Source of the DNA: Chloroflexota bacterium
Lineage (GTDB): Bacteria > Chloroflexota > Anaerolineae > Anaerolineales > UBA4823
Direction: 5' to 3'
NCBI GenBank assembly: GCA_020349245.1
Contig: CP070764.1
Span: 1,156,347-1,220,346 of the forward strand
DNA: 64,000 bases
Part shown: in pieces, positions 1 to 8,684 of the stretch
Numbering within the stretch: position 1 is the first letter of the stretch
Layout of the letters: every line of letters starts with the position of its first letter
Made by a program: the position numbers and the translations under genes
Notes under the pieces: generated by a model
What the model saw: the letters and a program-made list of their open reading frames with translations, nothing else
Databases searched by the model: none
What the model was told of the DNA's origin: nothing

Positions 1-6
1 CCTTGA

Positions 7-1467
7 TCAGTTCAATCCAACCTTCGCATTGTATTCCTTGATCAATGCATCAATTTCATCCACCTGGGATTGGATGCTGGTCCAGTAATCAGCCTGGTAC
101 CATTGAGCCATAATCTCCTCATAGGTTTTCCCCTGCTGTTCAACCCAGGTGAAGTATTTAAGATTATGAACCCTGCGCCGCTGGATATAACTTAACTCGA
201 TCATATGATCCGTGGAAACCCCTTGCAGGTATCTGGCAAAATCTGCAGCCGCATTGATCTCTTTGTATTCTCCAAATTCGGCGTGCATCTCTGCTAAGCG
301 ACTGCCGTAAAGCTCCATTGAATCCGTCAAGACAGTCAACACAATATCATTATCCCCCATCTCGTAGTACTTGGCTAGTTTTATCGCCGAAAGCACATTG
401 GAGATGCCTGAAAAACCCAACAGGTCGAGATTGCCAATGAACGCTTCCGGTATACCCTGTTTCACCAGGAAGGTGCGACCTGCCTGTTCGTTGAACAGAC
501 GAGCCAGATTTACTACCGCGTTATCATCGATTGCGACAACGAAATCAGTATTCTTCACATTGTGCACCCAGGGCACGTGCTTATCACCAATTCCTTCAAT
601 GCGGTGTGCGCCAAACCCATTTTCTAAGAGTGTGGGACATTGCAGGGCTTCACTGGCAACAATTTTGCTGGTGGGAAACAACTGCTTCATGTAATCACCG
701 CTGGCGATCGTTCCGGCAGAGCCTGTGGCGGATGCCATCCCCCGGTAAGAATCTTGTGGGCCCATTACCTGCTGGAGCACTTCTTCCATCGCATGACCGG
801 AAACGTTGTAATGCCAGAGATAGTTGCCAAATTCATCAAACTGGTTGAAGATTACCAAATCTTCCCCGCTGGCGCGTAATTCCCAACATTTATCAAAAAT
901 CTCTTTTACGTTGGATTCACTGCCCGGCGTGGCAATCACCTCTCCGGCGATATTTGCCAGCCAATCAAATCTCTCTTGACTCATCCCCTCAGGCAGGATA
1001 GCGATCGATTGGCAAGAAAGCAAAGCAGAATCGTAGGCTCCTCCCCGACAATAATTTCCCGTGGATGGCCAGACAGCTTTCTGTGTTGTTGGATCAAATT
1101 GGCCCGTAACTAATCTGGGCACCAAACAGCCAAAAGCTGCACCAACTTTATGCGCCCCGGTTGGGAACCACTTGCCTACCAGGGCAATTATCCTTGCCTC
1201 CGTTCCCGTAAAACTGGAGGGGAACTCGAGATAATTCACCCCACCATAGCCTCCCCCGTGGGGAACGGATTCATTCTTCCAAGTAATCCTAAAAAGATTC
1301 TCCGGGGTCAGATCCCACAATCCGATATTTGCCAATGAATTCTTAACTTCCTCGGGGATCAATTCAGGATTTCTCATTTGGGCGAAGGTGGGAATCACAA
1401 TATTTTGTTCGCGAGCACGTTTTACGCTTCGCTCGATCGTTTCCTGATTAATAGATAAGTCAATCAT
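7..1467 (-). CDS. PLP-dependent enzyme, fold type II (TrpB/cysteine synthase-like)
   Basis: A 486-residue protein of the tryptophan-synthase-beta/cysteine-synthase superfamily. The motif PTGAHKVGAA (K107) resembles the TrpB sequence around the PLP lysine, STGNYCRGGA (about 135-144) is the substrate-binding loop, and ATGSAGTIASG (about 244-254) is the phosphate-binding glycine loop. It is longer than cysteine synthase (about 310 residues). It is the last complete gene of the long minus-strand purine/carbamoyl set, so an elimination or ammonia-lyase reaction on an amino acid released there is plausible, similar in role to the diaminopropionate ammonia-lyase of E. coli ygeW-type clusters; that role is inference. 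The substrate cannot be read from the sequence. The stop codon lies at the window edge, so the operon may continue to the left. Confidence 0.8.
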   Translation of the reverse strand: MIDLSINQETIERSVKRAREQNIVIPTFAQMRNPELIPEEVKNSLANIGLWDLTPENLFRITWKNESVPHGGGYGGVNYLEFPSSFTGTEARIIALVGKWFPTGAHKVGAAFGCLVPRLVTGQFDPTTQKAVWPSTGNYCRGGAYDSALLSCQSIAILPEGMSQERFDWLANIAGEVIATPGSESNVKEIFDKCWELRASGEDLVIFNQFDEFGNYLWHYNVSGHAMEEVLQQVMGPQDSYRGMASATGSAGTIASGDYMKQLFPTSKIVASEALQCPTLLENGFGAHRIEGIGDKHVPWVHNVKNTDFVVAIDDNAVVNLARLFNEQAGRTFLVKQGIPEAFIGNLDLLGFSGISNVLSAIKLAKYYEMGDNDIVLTVLTDSMELYGSRLAEMHAEFGEYKEINAAADFARYLQGVSTDHMIELSYIQRRRVHNLKYFTWVEQQGKTYEEIMAQWYQADYWTSIQSQVDEIDALIKEYNAKVGLN

Positions 1468-1506
1468 TTTTTCCTCAACAAAAATTTTAGATTTTTGGAT
1501 ATCTGA

Positions 1507-2457
1507 TTATCTATCCTGGCCATCCTTGTCTTGATCTTCCAAGACAATATACAAAGGACGACCTTTCGCTTCGTCATACAAACGTCCAATATACTCACCC
1601 AGGATTCCGAGGGATATCAGTTGCACACCACCAAGAAAAAGCACTGCGATAAGTGTGGTTGCCTGCCCGACCAGGGGGGTTGCTGTCCCCCACAGGCGGA
1701 TTGCAATCACAACCGGAATAGCGAGAATACTCAATCCTGCAGCGATAAACCCGATATATGTCGCCACCTGAAGCGGAAAATATGAAAAACTGGTCACCGC
1801 GTTGATCGCCAAGCGGAACATTTTTCTGAAGGGATATTTCGTCTCACCAATTTGCCGGGCAGCCCGGTTGTACGGCACCCCCACCTGTCGAAATCCTACC
1901 CAAGAAGACATACCGCGCAGGAAGCGATGTTTCTCCCGCATCTGGTTCAGCACATCCACAACTTGCCGATCCAGCAGGCGGAAATCCCCTGCATCGAGGG
2001 GAATATCCACGTCGGTGATCCTGGATATCATCCGGTAAAACAATGATGCCGTGAAGAGCTTGAACCAACTTTCGCCCTCACGTTCAGCCCGCACAGCAAA
2101 TACCACCTGGTAGCCTTCCTTCCACTTGGCGATTAAATCCAGGATGACTTCAGGCGGGTCCTGGAGATCAGAATCGATGATGACCACCGCATCCCCTGCA
2201 CTGTAATCCAAACCCGCGGTCACCCCGATCTGATGGCCAAAATTGCGGGCGAAGATGACGGGTTTAACCCTGGAATCCTGGCCTGCTAATCGGCGGATGA
2301 GGTCCACTGAATCATCGGTAGAACCATCGTCAACCATGATAATTTCCCAGGATTCACCCGTCGAATCTAATACTTCTCGCAGGCGACGATATAACTCGGG
2401 AATATTTCCAGATTCATTATAGATTGGAGCGATTATGGAATACACTGGATGAGTCAT
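1507..2457 (-). CDS. Family 2 glycosyltransferase, GtrB/DPM1-like
   Basis: A 316-residue polyprenyl-phosphate sugar transferase. The N-terminal GT-A domain has [13 protein letters not shown], the VDDGSTDDS nucleotide-sugar motif and [10 protein letters not shown], which holds the metal-binding acidic residues. Two C-terminal membrane segments (about 230-255 and 265-292) are followed by the typical [14 protein letters not shown] tail. Members move a sugar from a nucleotide donor to undecaprenyl or dolichyl phosphate on the cytoplasmic face of the membrane. It lies between two PLP enzyme genes in an otherwise catabolic operon, 45 bases after the upstream gene and with no clear ribosome binding site. 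No flippase or acceptor glycosyltransferase is nearby, so its place here is unexplained. Confidence 0.85.
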   Translation of the reverse strand: MTHPVYSIIAPIYNESGNIPELYRRLREVLDSTGESWEIIMVDDGSTDDSVDLIRRLAGQDSRVKPVIFARNFGHQIGVTAGLDYSAGDAVVIIDSDLQDPPEVILDLIAKWKEGYQVVFAVRAEREGESWFKLFTASLFYRMISRITDVDIPLDAGDFRLLDRQVVDVLNQMREKHRFLRGMSSWVGFRQVGVPYNRAARQIGETKYPFRKMFRLAINAVTSFSYFPLQVATYIGFIAAGLSILAIPVVIAIRLWGTATPLVGQATTLIAVLFLGGVQLISLGILGEYIGRLYDEAKGRPLYIVLEDQDKDGQDR

Positions 2458-2501
2458 GGCAAAATCACTGTGAGAAAGAGAATTTCTCCCTCGAGTATGG
2501 G

Positions 2502-3755
2502 TTATCCTGGCGTATGGAGTGCCGCTTCCACTGCCTTCAAGGATGGCTCAATAACAATCGCAGGTGGCACGGACTTCATGGCAGCCCTCACATCTTTCAA
2601 ACCGCTGCCGGTGTTAAACACCAAAACTGGCTCATCCCTGCTGACCAAGTCCTGCTGGAGGGCTTTCACGAGGCCAGCGTAAGCTGTCGCCCCAGCCGGT
2701 TCGGCAAAAATCCCCACTTGGCCAAGAGTCGCAATCGAGGCCAGGATCTCATCATCGCTGACGGTGAGGTAAGCGCCACCCGTTTGCCTGGCTGCTCGAA
2801 TGGCGCGAACGCCATCCCGCGGTAAATCGACAGATATGCTATCCGCAAGTGTATCCGCTTTTACCGGGATGATTTGCTCCGTACCGGCGAAAAAGGCGTT
2901 GGCTATCGCGGCAGACCGCTCTGCTTGAACACCGAAAATGCGCGGCATTTGAGCAAGCCAGCCGAGGCGCAGCAGATCCTTGAATCCCTTGTGAATCCCC
3001 GAAATAATATTCCCATCGCCAACTGACACAAAAATTGCTAGCGGCGATCGAATTGACTCCTGGCTGAGCAGGAATTCCCAGATCTCGAAAGCGGAGGTCT
3101 TTTTCCCCTCCAGCGTGAAGGGATTATAGCCTGTATTTCTGCAGTACCAGCCAAACTCATCTGCTGCCTGAATGGACAAATCGAAAGCCTGATCATAGTT
3201 GCCATCCACCAATAAGACCTCGGCGCCGAATACCAGCAACTGGGCAACTTTTGCGGGAGGTGCTGTCTTGGGTGCGAAGATCACTGCCTTCTGACCAACC
3301 GCTGCAGCCATCCCGGCTAGAGCCGCGCCGGCATTTCCAGTAGAAGCTGTTACCACAACCGATGCACCGATCTCCCGAGCCCTGGCGACCACCACCGCAC
3401 TCGCTCGATCTTTGTAAGACGCAGTTGGATTGCGACTCTCATCCTTTATCCACAGATAGCGCAATCCCAGCTGCTCGCTCAATCTCTGTGGTGAAAACAT
3501 TGGGGTCAGACCAACAACCTGCAATGGCGTCCCATCTCCATGCACCTGGCCAACTGGGAGCAGGGGAAGATATCGCCAGAGAGATTCAAGGCCAGATTTT
3601 TTTATCTTCTCTGGTGAATGATCTTGTTTCAGAGACGGATAATCATAGATAATATCCAAATTGCCGCCATCTCTGGGGCAGGTGTAGATTACGTCCTCAG
3701 GATTGTATTCAGAATTACACTGTGAACACTGGTAACCAAGAAATTTATTTTTCAC
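2502..3755 (-). CDS. Threonine-synthase-family PLP enzyme
   Basis: A 417-residue fold-type-II PLP protein. [11 protein letters not shown] (K115) is the cofactor-binding site of threonine synthases, [15 protein letters not shown] is the substrate loop, and [10 protein letters not shown] near the C-terminus matches ThrC. The N-terminal zinc-ribbon-like segment has C10, C13 and C26, but the fourth cysteine is missing (CPRD instead of CxxC). It starts with GTG and overlaps the stop of the upstream ABC ATPase gene by four bases (GTGA), so translation is coupled. No homoserine kinase or dehydrogenase gene is present. Given the purine/carbamoyl operon it may instead be a lyase for another phospho- or amino-substituted amino acid; ordinary threonine synthase remains possible. 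Confidence 0.75.
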   Translation of the reverse strand: MKNKFLGYQCSQCNSEYNPEDVIYTCPRDGGNLDIIYDYPSLKQDHSPEKIKKSGLESLWRYLPLLPVGQVHGDGTPLQVVGLTPMFSPQRLSEQLGLRYLWIKDESRNPTASYKDRASAVVVARAREIGASVVVTASTGNAGAALAGMAAAVGQKAVIFAPKTAPPAKVAQLLVFGAEVLLVDGNYDQAFDLSIQAADEFGWYCRNTGYNPFTLEGKKTSAFEIWEFLLSQESIRSPLAIFVSVGDGNIISGIHKGFKDLLRLGWLAQMPRIFGVQAERSAAIANAFFAGTEQIIPVKADTLADSISVDLPRDGVRAIRAARQTGGAYLTVSDDEILASIATLGQVGIFAEPAGATAYAGLVKALQQDLVSRDEPVLVFNTGSGLKDVRAAMKSVPPAIVIEPSLKAVEAALHTPG

Positions 3756-5320
3756 TCCAATGACTCTCCACCAGGTGAACGGATACCGGCCATCATCAAT
3801 CCCAATTCTTCTGGAGATGCCTGGCTCGCAATGACTTCACCCATGATCTCCCCCTCGTAGATAACAATGATACGATCGGATAAGGCCAAAATTTCGTCTA
3901 AATCTTCTGAGATCAATAAAATCGCGGTGCCCTCTTCCCGCTGGTCGATCAAAACTTGATGAACGTATTCTGTGGCACCGATATCAAGACCGCGGGTCGG
4001 CTGGGCAGCAACGACGACTTGCGGATTTCGGGAGAGTTCACGGGCAAGAAGGAGCTTCTGAATATTGCCGCCAGATAGATTCTTGACCGGAGTATCTTTG
4101 GATGGTGTTTTGACATTGAATTGCTCGATCAGTTCAGAGGATTGGCGGGAGATCGCCCTGAAATTTAAAAAGCCTACCCGCGAAAAAGGTCTTTTATTGA
4201 CCTCGCGCAGGATCAGGTTTTCAGCAACCGAGAATTCCTTGATCATGCCGTCTTCCATCCGTTCTTCAGGAATATAGGAAAGACCCTGGTCTATAATCTC
4301 GGCGGGTGGTGCAGCACTGATATCCCTCTGTGCGAGGTGGATAGAACCCTTGGTCACCTGTCGCAATCCATTGATCACCTGAGCCAGCTCCCTCTGCCCA
4401 TTCCCAGAAACACCTGCAACGCCAAGAATCTCCCCGGTGCGCAGCCTGAAGCTGATCCCACGCAATCCTGGAGTGCCCAGATCGTTATCCGCCCATACGT
4501 CCTGCAATGCAAGGCGAATATCCTCCTGCTCCACCTCCTCCTTCTCCGGCTTAGCGCGCAGTTCTCTGCCCACCATCATTCGGGCAAGCTCCCCTTTGGT
4601 AACATTTTCGATGGGTTGTTGACCGACTACTCTTCCATCCCGCAAAACGGTAACCCGGGAGCTGATATCCATGACTTCTTGCAGCTTATGAGAGATAAAG
4701 ATCAGCGCATGCCCATCGTTCACCATCTGCTTGAGTGTCACAAAAAGTTCACTGACTTCCTGGGGGGTAAGTACTGCGGTTGGTTCGTCGAGGATCAATA
4801 ATGCCGCGCCCCGGTAGAGAGCCTTGATAATTTCCACCCGCTGCTGCTGGCCAACGGCCAGCTGCCAGACATAAGCATCTGGATTGACCTGCAAACCGTA
4901 CAGATCAGCCAGCTCCAACACTCTTTCTGAGACCCTGTCCAGATCGGTGAGCATGCCGCGCGAGGATTGCAAACCTAGGGCCACATTCTCTGCGACTGTG
5001 AGAGTCGGTACCAGCATAAAATGCTGGTGGATCATTCCAATCCCGGATTCGATGGCATCGTGTGGCGATTCGATTTTAACTTCTTTGCCATCGATCAAGA
5101 TTTGCCCTTCGTCGGCCTGGTAGAGGCCATACAAGATGCGCATCAGGGTGCTCTTGCCTGCTCCATTCTCACCCAAGAGAGCATGCACTTCACCCGAGTG
5201 GACATCGAAATCAACCTGATCGTTTGCTAAAACGCCGGGAAACCGTTTAACAATCCCCCGCATCTCCATCTTCGAGATTTTGGTCTTTCCAGAGGGCAAA
5301 ATTTCCGTGTTATCAGCCAT
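3752..5320 (-). CDS. Nucleoside-type ABC importer, double ATPase (set 2)
   Basis: A 522-residue cytoplasmic ATPase with two ABC domains, as in RbsA and NupO. The first Walker A is GENGAGKST near residue 55, followed by LAVGQQQRVEI and LILDEPTAVL. The second half keeps a signature-like LSGGNIQKLLLAREL and QPTRGLD but its Walker A is degenerate (GVSGNGQREL), normal for the family. The start at 5320 (MADNTEI) is chosen because a longer reading would begin inside the hairpin at 5351-5381. It powers the permeases encoded at 7752-9814, with the tandem BMP lipoprotein gene directly upstream. Its stop overlaps the next gene, so it belongs to the same transcript. Confidence 0.9.
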   Translation of the reverse strand: MADNTEILPSGKTKISKMEMRGIVKRFPGVLANDQVDFDVHSGEVHALLGENGAGKSTLMRILYGLYQADEGQILIDGKEVKIESPHDAIESGIGMIHQHFMLVPTLTVAENVALGLQSSRGMLTDLDRVSERVLELADLYGLQVNPDAYVWQLAVGQQQRVEIIKALYRGAALLILDEPTAVLTPQEVSELFVTLKQMVNDGHALIFISHKLQEVMDISSRVTVLRDGRVVGQQPIENVTKGELARMMVGRELRAKPEKEEVEQEDIRLALQDVWADNDLGTPGLRGISFRLRTGEILGVAGVSGNGQRELAQVINGLRQVTKGSIHLAQRDISAAPPAEIIDQGLSYIPEERMEDGMIKEFSVAENLILREVNKRPFSRVGFLNFRAISRQSSELIEQFNVKTPSKDTPVKNLSGGNIQKLLLARELSRNPQVVVAAQPTRGLDIGATEYVHQVLIDQREEGTAILLISEDLDEILALSDRIIVIYEGEIMGEVIASQASPEELGLMMAGIRSPGGESLE

Positions 5321-5350
5321 CGATTTATTGCTATGCAGTCCCTTTTGTAC

Positions 5351-5381
5351 AGTTATGCGGGGGCAGAACCCCCGCATAACT
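5351..5381 (-). promoter_or_regulatory. Perfect 13-bp inverted repeat between lipoprotein and ATPase genes
   Basis: The arms AGTTATGCGGGGG and CCCCCGCATAACT are separated by five bases. On the transcript this is a very stable hairpin just after the bmp stop and before the ATPase start. No run of T follows on either strand, so it is not a standard intrinsic terminator. In other importers such hairpins protect the upstream mRNA, or partly stop transcription, so that the binding protein is made in excess; that role is inferred. Confidence 0.75.
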
Positions 5382-5437
5382 GGTGTGTTGATTATTTGTT
5401 GATTTTCGATACTCCAAGATCTTTGAAGATCAGGAGA

Positions 5438-7624
5438 TCATTCGCTCGGTCCATCCATACCCTGCAGCAGCTGCGGGAGATACCAGATTTCGTCGTCAGT
5501 ACCCACGCTGCCGTCTGCAATATATTCCGAACCATCCTGGAGGAAGATCGGTCCTGTCCAGACATTCACTTCACCGGAAGCTAGACCGGCAATGAATTCA
5601 TCCAGCAATGCCTGATTTTCCGCGGGCATACCGGAACCATTCACCCAGCCAGCTGCAGTCTTGGTGTTGTCCGTCAAGTCCTCCCAGTAAGGTGGGTTCC
5701 AATCCCAGGATTGTGTCCAGGTGCCGCTGCCTACTGCCATTGCAGTATCCAGATAAGCGGGTCCCCAATTGAAGTATGGCACGCCCAGGCAGATTTCAGG
5801 GGCACCTTCACAGGCACCTTCATAGTCGTAGGGCACTGACCAAACAGCCGCACCTTGAGCTGCGCGCTGACCAGCAACATCGATGCCTTCAGTCGTATCG
5901 ATACCACTCAAGACTACGTCAACCCCAGAATCAAAGAAGTTATTGGTAACTTCCGTTGGATCGAGGGTGACACCCGGGATATTGAACCAGAAACCGATCC
6001 AGGTTACGGTGAACTCCAGTTCGTCTGGGCTCATCCCGCGGTAGTTTTCGTAGCAGTAGCGTGCACCCAGGTAGGCAGAAGAAGCCAGTCGCCGAGTTTC
6101 AAAGTTGATTAGCGGGCCCAAGTAGCCGATTTTACCAGTCTCAGTCTGTAAAGCCGCTGCACAACCCGCCACAGCCTTCATGTCTTCCATGCGGCCCATG
6201 ATATTGCCAAGATTGGAGGGAGCTTCACCAGTAAGGACATCATCACCGGATACATTGATAAAGACCACGTCGGGGTATTTTGCGGCGACACCCAAGGTGT
6301 CCTCCTCAAATTCATCCGAGGTGGTGAAAACCAGCGTGGCACCATCTGCAACCATGTCATCTACCACACTTTCCAGGGTAGCTTCTGGCTTGTCAGCAGG
6401 ATTGAGCGATTCGAAGACGATCATCCGCGAGCCTTCCATGTTTTCTTCAACATAGAGCCCGCCCTCGTAGTGAGCCTGGCTCCAGCCACGATCGTTTTTC
6501 GGTCCAACTAAGACCATGCCGAAGGTCACCGGTTCCGCTTCAACTTCGGGGGCTGGCGGTGGGGCTTCACCCACTACAATCGAACCATCGATGATGCTCT
6601 GGACAGTCTCATCTGCCAGGGATTTAACCTCAGCTGGTAGATCGAAATCCGGATTGTATTCCATCACCAATCCGCCATTCGCCAGCGTCAGGGCAAAGGC
6701 TTCACCACCCATTACACCGCTTTTTACGTTGCTGATGATCTCATCCAGCACAACCGTCCAGTCATAGACCTGGTTGGCAACCACAATGCTGGGTGCCAGG
6801 CTGCTTTGATTGGACTGCGTCCCAAACCAGGAGACACCGTTCTCTTCAGCTACGCCGATCGCACCGACCACCATCTGGGCAGTACCGGTGAGCTGGTCAG
6901 CCCCAGCCTGGACGTGAGTCTCGGCAGCTGCTGATGCCAATGCGACATCACTGAAAGAGCCAATGTAGTTGACATTAACATCTACATCTGGATTGGTTGC
7001 CATTGCACCAGCGACGAATCCATCAACGTAAAGCTTGGCATCCCCGGTCTCAATCGGACCGACTACCCCAAGAACACCGCTCTCCGAAAGGGAGGCAGCA
7101 ATCACTCCATTCACATAGCCACCTTGTTCTGAACGGGCTTCATATGCATAAACATTATTGATGCCTTGTTCAGTGAAAGTGTCTACAGTGGTTCCCCAGG
7201 CAAAGCTGGTTTCAGGAAAGTCCGGGGCGATCTCCTGCAGCGAGCCGCCATACTGGGAACCATGCGCGATCACCAGGTTGTAGCCCTCGCTGGCGTAATC
7301 ACGCAGGGCAGAGGCGGCATCATCAACAACGAACATGTTATCCGATTTGTCAAATTCGAAATTATCCGCACCCATTTCATTCTGGATGGCTTCCAGGGCA
7401 TCGTACATACTCTGGCTGAAAGCAAGATCGTTGATCGCGCTGGGCATCACCACGGCTACCCGGAAGGGACCTTCCATCTCTGGAGGCGGTGCTACCTCTT
7501 CTACTGGTTCGGTTTCCACCACCTCTTCCGACGGTGCCTCCGTCGGGGTGGCACCTCCCCCACAGGCGCTGACCAGCAAGCCGATCAGCAAGACAAGACT
7601 TAACCATTTCAAACTATTGTTCAT
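5438..7624 (-). CDS. Lipoprotein with two tandem BMP-family substrate-binding domains
   Basis: A 728-residue lipoprotein with a signal peptide and the lipobox LVSA-C21, then a Glu/Pro-rich spacer. BMP domain 1 covers about 54-350 (PSAINDLAFSQSMYDAL, HGSQYGGSLQEIAPDFP, EQGGYVNGVIAASLS). A short Pro/Glu linker (about 352-364) leads to BMP domain 2 at about 366-728 (GWSQAHYEGGLYVEEN, KYPDVVFINVSG, ETRRLASSAYLGARY). Single-domain BMP proteins such as TmpC/PnrA are about 330-380 residues, so this is a fused duplicate with diverged halves. BMP proteins bind purine or other nucleosides outside the membrane and pass them to NupPQ-type permeases. The same operon encodes two permease pairs and two ATPases, which suggests each domain may serve one transporter or both compounds are captured by one anchor. 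The start has a good AAGGAG site 5 bases upstream. Confidence 0.9.
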   Translation of the reverse strand: MNNSLKWLSLVLLIGLLVSACGGGATPTEAPSEEVVETEPVEEVAPPPEMEGPFRVAVVMPSAINDLAFSQSMYDALEAIQNEMGADNFEFDKSDNMFVVDDAASALRDYASEGYNLVIAHGSQYGGSLQEIAPDFPETSFAWGTTVDTFTEQGINNVYAYEARSEQGGYVNGVIAASLSESGVLGVVGPIETGDAKLYVDGFVAGAMATNPDVDVNVNYIGSFSDVALASAAAETHVQAGADQLTGTAQMVVGAIGVAEENGVSWFGTQSNQSSLAPSIVVANQVYDWTVVLDEIISNVKSGVMGGEAFALTLANGGLVMEYNPDFDLPAEVKSLADETVQSIIDGSIVVGEAPPPAPEVEAEPVTFGMVLVGPKNDRGWSQAHYEGGLYVEENMEGSRMIVFESLNPADKPEATLESVVDDMVADGATLVFTTSDEFEEDTLGVAAKYPDVVFINVSGDDVLTGEAPSNLGNIMGRMEDMKAVAGCAAALQTETGKIGYLGPLINFETRRLASSAYLGARYCYENYRGMSPDELEFTVTWIGFWFNIPGVTLDPTEVTNNFFDSGVDVVLSGIDTTEGIDVAGQRAAQGAAVWSVPYDYEGACEGAPEICLGVPYFNWGPAYLDTAMAVGSGTWTQSWDWNPPYWEDLTDNTKTAAGWVNGSGMPAENQALLDEFIAGLASGEVNVWTGPIFLQDGSEYIADGSVGTDDEIWYLPQLLQGMDGPSE

Positions 7625-7707
7625 TTTCTCCTTCCTTCATGAGTATCAAATCTCACGCACACGATTAGCGAGATTACTGGATTGGTTTTTGATATTTGAA
7701 TAGAACC

Positions 7708-7718
7708 ATCACCTCCTT
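7708..7718 (-). promoter_or_regulatory. Full anti-Shine-Dalgarno match in the bmp leader
   Basis: On the minus strand AAGGAGGTGAT is an 11-base complement to the 3' end of 16S rRNA. It sits 84 bases upstream of the bmp start codon, which has its own ribosome binding site. An ATG begins inside it and would open an 11-codon frame ending in TAA, but the spacing to GGAGG (2 bases) is too short for normal initiation. The same 11-mer occurs 95 bases upstream of livK. Its role as a ribosome standby or enhancer site is inferred. Confidence 0.5.
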
Positions 7719-7751
7719 AATGATGCAGATATTGAACAAATTCGATTAAAT

Positions 7752-8684
7752 CTACCCACCGCGTTCATAAGGTTTCGTCAGGGCAGATGGGGGACGTACC
7801 CGCTGTACAGCAACGATTAAAGCGAGAATGGTTAATACATACGGCATCATGACAGCAATATCTGACGGAATCGGGATATTCAATACCTGGACCCACAGCT
7901 GTAAGGCGTTAACCATGCTGAAGATCAGCGATCCTACCAGGACACCCAGAGGACGCCAACCCCCAAAATAAACCAGGGCTACAGCAATAAAACCTAAACC
8001 ACTGGTCAAATTTTGCTGGAAAACGTTGAGCAGAGCGATGGAGAGTGATGCCCCGGCAACTCCGGACATGACACCCCCGAAGATCGCCGTGAAATAGCGG
8101 ACTCCGCTCACACTCACCCCCAGGGTATCTGCAGCTTCTGGATTCTCACCCACCGCGCGGATTTTAAGACCGAGGGTTGTTTTACTCAATACAAACCAAG
8201 AAATGGGCACCATGATATAGGCAAAGTATACGAGTAAGTTCTGTTGGAAGAAGATTTCGCCGATGAAGGGGATATCGCTCAAGTAAGGTATGTAGACCGA
8301 TGGAAATCCACTTACGGTTTCTACAGTGCCTAAGGTTTTCTGGAAAAGCAACTCGCTCATTCCCAGGCCAAATAAGTATACCCCGATTCCACTAATCCCC
8401 TGCTCTGCCTTGAGGGTGACATTGATCACCGCAACTGCCAATCCAAGGATTCCACCAACGAGAATTGCAGCTAATAAACCCAGCCAGAGATTCTCGGTGA
8501 TGAAAGTTGTATAGAACGCGGCGAAGGCTCCCAGTAACATGATACCTTCAACGCCCAGGTTGAGCACGCCGCTCTTCTGTCCGAATGTCTCTCCCAGAGA
8601 GGCATAAAGATACGGGGTTGCCAGGCGGAACCCGGATGCCAGAATACCCACCAGAACAGTGGTTGTGAACAGCTCGCCGATCAA
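7752..8684 (-). CDS. Nucleoside ABC importer permease, NupQ/YufQ-like (set 2)
   Basis: A 310-residue polytopic inner-membrane protein of the BPD_transp_2 family, with about eight hydrophobic segments. GQKSGVLNLGVEGIMLLGAF near residue 35 and GENPEAADTLGVSV near 178 are typical of BMP-linked permeases. It probably starts with TTG at 8684, because that codon overlaps the stop of the preceding permease gene by four bases (TTGA), a coupled arrangement. It pairs with the product of 8681-9814 to form the membrane channel. The cargo is inferred to be a nucleoside or nucleobase from the adjacent BMP lipoprotein and deaminase genes. Confidence 0.88.
   Translation of the reverse strand: MIGELFTTTVLVGILASGFRLATPYLYASLGETFGQKSGVLNLGVEGIMLLGAFAAFYTTFITENLWLGLLAAILVGGILGLAVAVINVTLKAEQGISGIGVYLFGLGMSELLFQKTLGTVETVSGFPSVYIPYLSDIPFIGEIFFQQNLLVYFAYIMVPISWFVLSKTTLGLKIRAVGENPEAADTLGVSVSGVRYFTAIFGGVMSGVAGASLSIALLNVFQQNLTSGLGFIAVALVYFGGWRPLGVLVGSLIFSMVNALQLWVQVLNIPIPSDIAVMMPYVLTILALIVAVQRVRPPSALTKPYERGG

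Noticed and set aside
2502-3755. Calling the threonine-synthase-like gene thrC
   Set aside because: The catalytic motif fits, but the operon is catabolic, the zinc-ribbon is incomplete and no homoserine pathway gene is present, so the symbol is not justified.
5321-5377. A longer start for the set 2 ABC ATPase
   Set aside because: The upstream ATG lies inside a perfect hairpin and the added residues do not match the family; the start at 5320 fits better.
7675-7710. An 11-codon leader gene starting inside the anti-Shine-Dalgarno match before bmp
   Set aside because: Spacing between GGAGG and ATG is only two bases and the matching livK leader has no such frame.
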